Positions 7,281 to 9,570 of a stretch of 9,570 nucleotides of DNA are shown in pieces; position 1 is the stretch's first letter, and each line of letters starts with the position of its first letter. The position numbers and the translations under genes were made by a program. Below the pieces are notes generated by a model. It saw nothing but the letters and a program-made list of their open reading frames with translations, searched no databases and was not told the origin of the DNA. Source of the stretch: Saccharicrinis sp. UBA6048 (lineage in GTDB: Bacteria; Bacteroidota; Bacteroidia; Bacteroidales; Marinilabiliaceae); the NCBI GenBank assembly GCA_002429115.1, contig DIYS01000198.1, positions 1 to 9,570 of the forward strand. Reading direction: 5' to 3'.

Positions 7281-8606
7281 ATGCAACAGTTACCTAAAAT
7301 CTATAAAGCAGCGCTTCATAATTTGAATATTGCGTCTTTGAACGCCATGCAGGAATCAACCATTGACACCATTAGAAATGGCCATGATACCATTTTGTTA
7401 TCACCTACTGGTTCGGGTAAAACACTGGCCTTCTTGTTACCTGTACTTGAGCGTTTGCAGCGAGATGATAATAAAGTGCAGGCATTGGTATTGGCACCGG
7501 CACGCGAATTGGCACTTCAAATTGAGCAGGTGTTTAAGCAAATGCGTACTAGTTTTAAAGTGAACTGTTGCTATGGCGGCCATTCAATAAAAACAGAAAT
7601 AAATAACCTGAAACACCCACCCGCTGTATTGATTGGAACACCAGGGCGTATTGCTGACCATATGCGACGAGGTTCGTTTGAAGCTCGTAACATTCGTACA
7701 TTGGTATTGGATGAGTTTGATAAGGCTCTGGACTTAGGCTTTCAGGAGGAAATGAAGGAAATTATTCAGCAACTTAGAGGTGTGAAACAGCGCGTATTAA
7801 CCTCTGCTACTGCTATGGATGAAATACCGGCTTTTACGCAATTGAATAATCCTGAAGAGTTAAGTTTTATCGATCAGTCTGAACAGGAGAGTGGTCTTGT
7901 GCTTAAAGGCGTTCGTGCTGAGGGTAAAGATAAGCTGGATGTTTTTGTACGTTTGGTTAGTCAACTGGGAAATGCACCCATGTTGGCATTTGTTAACCAC
8001 CGCGATGCAGCCGATAGGATAAGTAATCACCTAAAAGAAATTGGTATAGCCCATGATGTGTTTCATGGTGGCATGAAGCAGGAGGAAAGGGAGCGAGCGT
8101 TAATAAAGTTTCGTAATGGCAGTCACCACTTATTAATAACTACCGATCTGGCTTCACGTGGTCTGGATATACCGGACATTCAGTACGTGATGCATTACCA
8201 TTTGCCTTCAAAAGAGGATGCCTATGTACACCGCAACGGACGTACTGCACGTATGATGGCCGATGGTACCGCTTACCTGATTATGGCTGAAGAAGAGGTG
8301 TTGCCAGAATATATCTCTGATGAGGTGGTTTTTGATGAGCCGATGCAGGAGTATTCCTTACCTGAGCTGCCTGAGTGGCAAACCATTTACATTGGTAGCG
8401 GTAAGAAAAATAAGATTAACAAAGTTGATATTGTAGGACTGTTCCTGAAAAAAGGAAAGCTTCAGAAAGATGAGCTGGGACTGATTGATGTACTGGATCA
8501 TAGTGCGTTTGTTGCTGTCAGGAGAATTAAGGTAAAGAAGGTATTGCAGTTGCTAAAGAACGAACGCATTAAAGGCAAAAAACTAAAAATGGAAGTGTCG
8601 AAGTAA
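7281..8606 (+). CDS. DEAD-box RNA helicase with DbpA-like RNA-binding domain
   Basis: ATP-dependent RNA helicase, 441 residues from the ATG at 7281. The open frame extends upstream to a TTG at 7239 and an ATG at 7251, but a promoter element at 7269-7276 and loss of similarity before MQQLPKIYK argue for 7281. RecA-like domain 1 has the Q motif (Gln24), motif I SPTGSGKT (41-48), Ia APARELA (72-78), Ib TPGR (120-123), motif II as DEFD (144-147) instead of DEAD, and SAT (175-177). Domain 2 has FVN (237-239), TTDLASRGLD (287-296) and HRNGRTAR (317-324). The last roughly 75 residues (TIYIGSGKKNKINKVDIVG onward) match the DbpA RNA-binding domain, which in E. coli recognises 23S rRNA hairpin 92. A role in large-subunit ribosome assembly is therefore likely. 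DEFD keeps the Asp-Glu needed for magnesium and hydrolysis. No operon partner is seen. Confidence 0.93.
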   Translation: MQQLPKIYKAALHNLNIASLNAMQESTIDTIRNGHDTILLSPTGSGKTLAFLLPVLERLQRDDNKVQALVLAPARELALQIEQVFKQMRTSFKVNCCYGGHSIKTEINNLKHPPAVLIGTPGRIADHMRRGSFEARNIRTLVLDEFDKALDLGFQEEMKEIIQQLRGVKQRVLTSATAMDEIPAFTQLNNPEELSFIDQSEQESGLVLKGVRAEGKDKLDVFVRLVSQLGNAPMLAFVNHRDAADRISNHLKEIGIAHDVFHGGMKQEERERALIKFRNGSHHLLITTDLASRGLDIPDIQYVMHYHLPSKEDAYVHRNGRTARMMADGTAYLIMAEEEVLPEYISDEVVFDEPMQEYSLPELPEWQTIYIGSGKKNKINKVDIVGLFLKKGKLQKDELGLIDVLDHSAFVAVRRIKVKKVLQLLKNERIKGKKLKMEVSK

Positions 8607-8721
8607 AGGCTTGCTATAAGCTTGGGAATTAATATTTAAAGGTCAGTAGGAGCTTACCCTTTTGATAATAATAAGTAATGCGTAATTCTCTAGATGGATT
8701 ACAGCAATTACACTTTAAGTT

Positions 8722-8738
8722 CAACCATGTTGTGGTTG
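8722..8738 (+). terminator. Weak possible terminator for the helicase gene
   Basis: CAACCA at 8722-8727 pairs exactly with TGGTTG at 8733-8738 around a 5-base loop. A T-rich stretch (TTTTATTT) follows, but only after about 12 bases. The hairpin is about 115 bases beyond the helicase stop. A short stem and a distant T-tract make this a marginal call. Confidence 0.25.
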
Positions 8739-8762
8739 TTATGAATTGATTTTATTTAAAAA

Positions 8763-8888
8763 CCCTGCACTACGTACAGGGCTATTCATGTACCATCCCT
8801 TCAGGATGATTTACCTGAAAACCGCAAATGTGGTTAAGCATGAATAACCGCATGTTTATTAAAAATACACCTAATGCCCCCTGAAGGG
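8763..8888. repeat. Nested inverted repeats, REP-like cluster A
   Basis: Several hairpins are packed into 126 bases: CCCTG/CAGGG (8763-8767 with 8777-8781), CATCC/GGATG (8794-8798 with 8804-8808) and AACCGC/GTGGTT with one wobble pair (8820-8825 with 8830-8835). Longer-range inverted pairs enclose them: TATTCATG at 8783-8790 with CATGAATA at 8839-8846, and CCCTTCAGG at 8797-8805 with CCTGAAGGG at 8880-8888. The layout suits the extragenic palindromes that accompany small Y1 transposases, one of which begins 233 bases downstream. Whether this cluster is a substrate or an end of that element is inferred. Confidence 0.65.
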
Positions 8889-8984
8889 TAGAGTTCTAAT
8901 TTGTTGTTACTGAAAAAGCAGATTTTTGGAAGTAAAAAAAGTGTATCTGCTGTTTATAAAGAGAGTATTGCATGTAATAAACTA

Positions 8985-9065
8985 AGCTCCAAAGGAGCGT
9001 TACGTATAAGCGCAGGCTGTAGGCCTGCGGCATTAACGTTATACTATCTTAGCTCTGAAGGAGCG
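8985..9065. repeat. Paired palindromes, REP-like cluster B
   Basis: AGCTCCAAAGGAGCG at 8985-8999 and AGCTCTGAAGGAGCG at 9051-9065 agree at 13 of 15 positions. The first contains a perfect stem, GCTCC/GGAGC, around AAA. Midway between them is a GC-rich hairpin, CGCAGGC (9011-9017) with GCCTGCG (9023-9029), loop TGTAG. It is flanked by GTATAAG and GTTATAC, which are near-inverse copies. The whole 81-base block therefore folds as an imperfect symmetrical structure, like a pair of REP sequences flanking a spacer hairpin. It ends 56 bases before the transposase ATG, where a left-end hairpin of an IS200-like element would be expected. Confidence 0.7.
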
Positions 9066-9121
9066 CAGCGTGATATAAAGAAATTTTGTAACTTCTATGC
9101 ACTTAACAAATACTAAACTAT

Positions 9122-9570
9122 ATGTCACAATCTTTGTCACAAGTCTATATTCATATTGTTTTTTCAACCAAAAATATAGAATCTCTTATTCCAGAAGACG
9201 TAAGATCTAATTTGCAAGCTTACATAGTAGGCGTACTTTCTGAATTAAAATCATATACAATTGAACTTTATGCTAACCCTGATCATATTCATATTTTATG
9301 CACGCTACCGCGAATCATTAGTATTGCGTCCTTATTGTCAAAAGTAAAAACGGCCTCATCTAAATGGATGAAACAAAATGGTATCAATAATTTTTATTGG
9401 CAAGATGGTTATGGTGTGTTTTCAGTTAGTTCCTCAAAGCTCAATGCCGTAAAGATTTATATTGCCAATCAGCAGTCTCATCACAAGAAAAATACATTTA
9501 AAGAAGAAATCAGGGAGTTTTATAAACAGTATCAGGTAGAATATGACGAAAGTAAGGGTCTCCGGGTGAC
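9122..9570 (+). CDS. IS200-like Y1 (HUH) transposase, cut by window edge
   Basis: Partial gene: 149 codons are visible and the frame is still open at the right edge. It belongs to the Y1 transposase family (IS200/IS605 TnpA and REP-associated transposases), which cut and join single-stranded DNA at hairpins through a 5'-phosphotyrosine. Visible features are the N-terminal strand YIHIVFSTKN, the metal-binding pair His55-Ile-His57 (NPDHIHILC), the family signature FYWQDGYGVFSVS (91-103) and the catalytic Tyr113 with Gln117 (KIYIANQQSHH), the same Tyr/Gln spacing as in IS608 TnpA. Family members in this phylum commonly end near residue 150 with YDERYVWD or similar; here the tail reads YDESKGLRV, so the C-terminus is divergent or altered. 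The core is intact and could be active. Palindromes immediately upstream are likely substrates. The start is the ATG before SQSLSQVYIHIVF. Confidence 0.9.
   Translation, partial: MSQSLSQVYIHIVFSTKNIESLIPEDVRSNLQAYIVGVLSELKSYTIELYANPDHIHILCTLPRIISIASLLSKVKTASSKWMKQNGINNFYWQDGYGVFSVSSSKLNAVKIYIANQQSHHKKNTFKEEIREFYKQYQVEYDESKGLRV

Larger units (their letters stand above)
8607..9121. other. Non-coding, palindrome-rich gap before the transposase
   Basis: No credible gene occupies these 515 bases. The single open frame (8901-9116) runs straight through GC-rich palindromes, has no family resemblance and is rejected. From 8607 to about 8720 I see only AT-rich sequence. A weak hairpin follows at 8722-8738, then two palindrome clusters at 8763-8888 and 8985-9065. 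The final stretch to the transposase ATG is AT-rich and shows no clear TAxxTTTG element. Confidence 0.6.

Noticed and set aside
8901..9116. 71-codon plus-strand reading frame
   Set aside because: It reads through palindrome cluster B, with codons forced by the hairpins, and has no recognisable protein character.
1..9570. CRISPR array, tRNA or rRNA genes, riboswitch, toxin-antitoxin or defence cluster
   Set aside because: I saw no regularly spaced direct repeats, no tRNA-like cloverleaf, and no gene pair of those types on reading both strands.

Overview
The window reads as chromosomal DNA of an AT-rich member of the Bacteroidota, probably in or near Bacteroidales/Marinilabiliales. Three sites carry the group's -7 promoter element TAxxTTTG. 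None of the starts examined has a clear Shine-Dalgarno sequence; most are preceded by A-rich leaders. Several gene types are familiar from this phylum: a TGS-fused nucleoside kinase, a divergent oxyR/dps pair, a DbpA-like DEAD-box helicase and a small Y1 (IS200-like) transposase. The finer taxonomic placement is a guess from protein character.

Layout. Positions 1-245 are non-coding and hold three inverted repeats. Positions 246-1904 (-) encode a uridine kinase-like nucleoside kinase with N-terminal TGS and ThrRS-like segments. A divergent intergenic region carries a promoter for an HI0933/BaiN-type flavoprotein (2138-3352, +). A short C-rich low-complexity tract follows, then a Rho-independent terminator serving dps on the other strand. 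dps (3479-3958, -) and oxyR (4078-5025, +) diverge from a 119-bp region containing a good dps promoter. An uncharacterised 695-residue exported protein (5056-7143, -) converges on oxyR. A DEAD-box helicase (7281-8606, +) begins almost at its own -7 element, which suggests a leaderless mRNA. Positions 8607-9121 lack a credible gene but hold two clusters of palindromes. They lead into a Y1 tyrosine transposase (9122 to beyond the right edge).

How the genes work together. The only clear functional unit is oxyR-dps: a peroxide sensor with both redox cysteines conserved, next to a ferroxidase mini-ferritin with an intact metal site. The other genes appear to be independent single-gene units for nucleotide salvage, flavin redox chemistry, RNA remodelling and envelope function. 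The right edge is mobile-element territory where palindromic repeats and a single-strand transposase occur together.

I found no convincing evidence of a wholly new multi-gene system. The points most worth following are the transposase-associated palindromes, the predicted leaderless helicase, the unrecognised exported coiled-coil protein, and a possible paired site between dps and oxyR.
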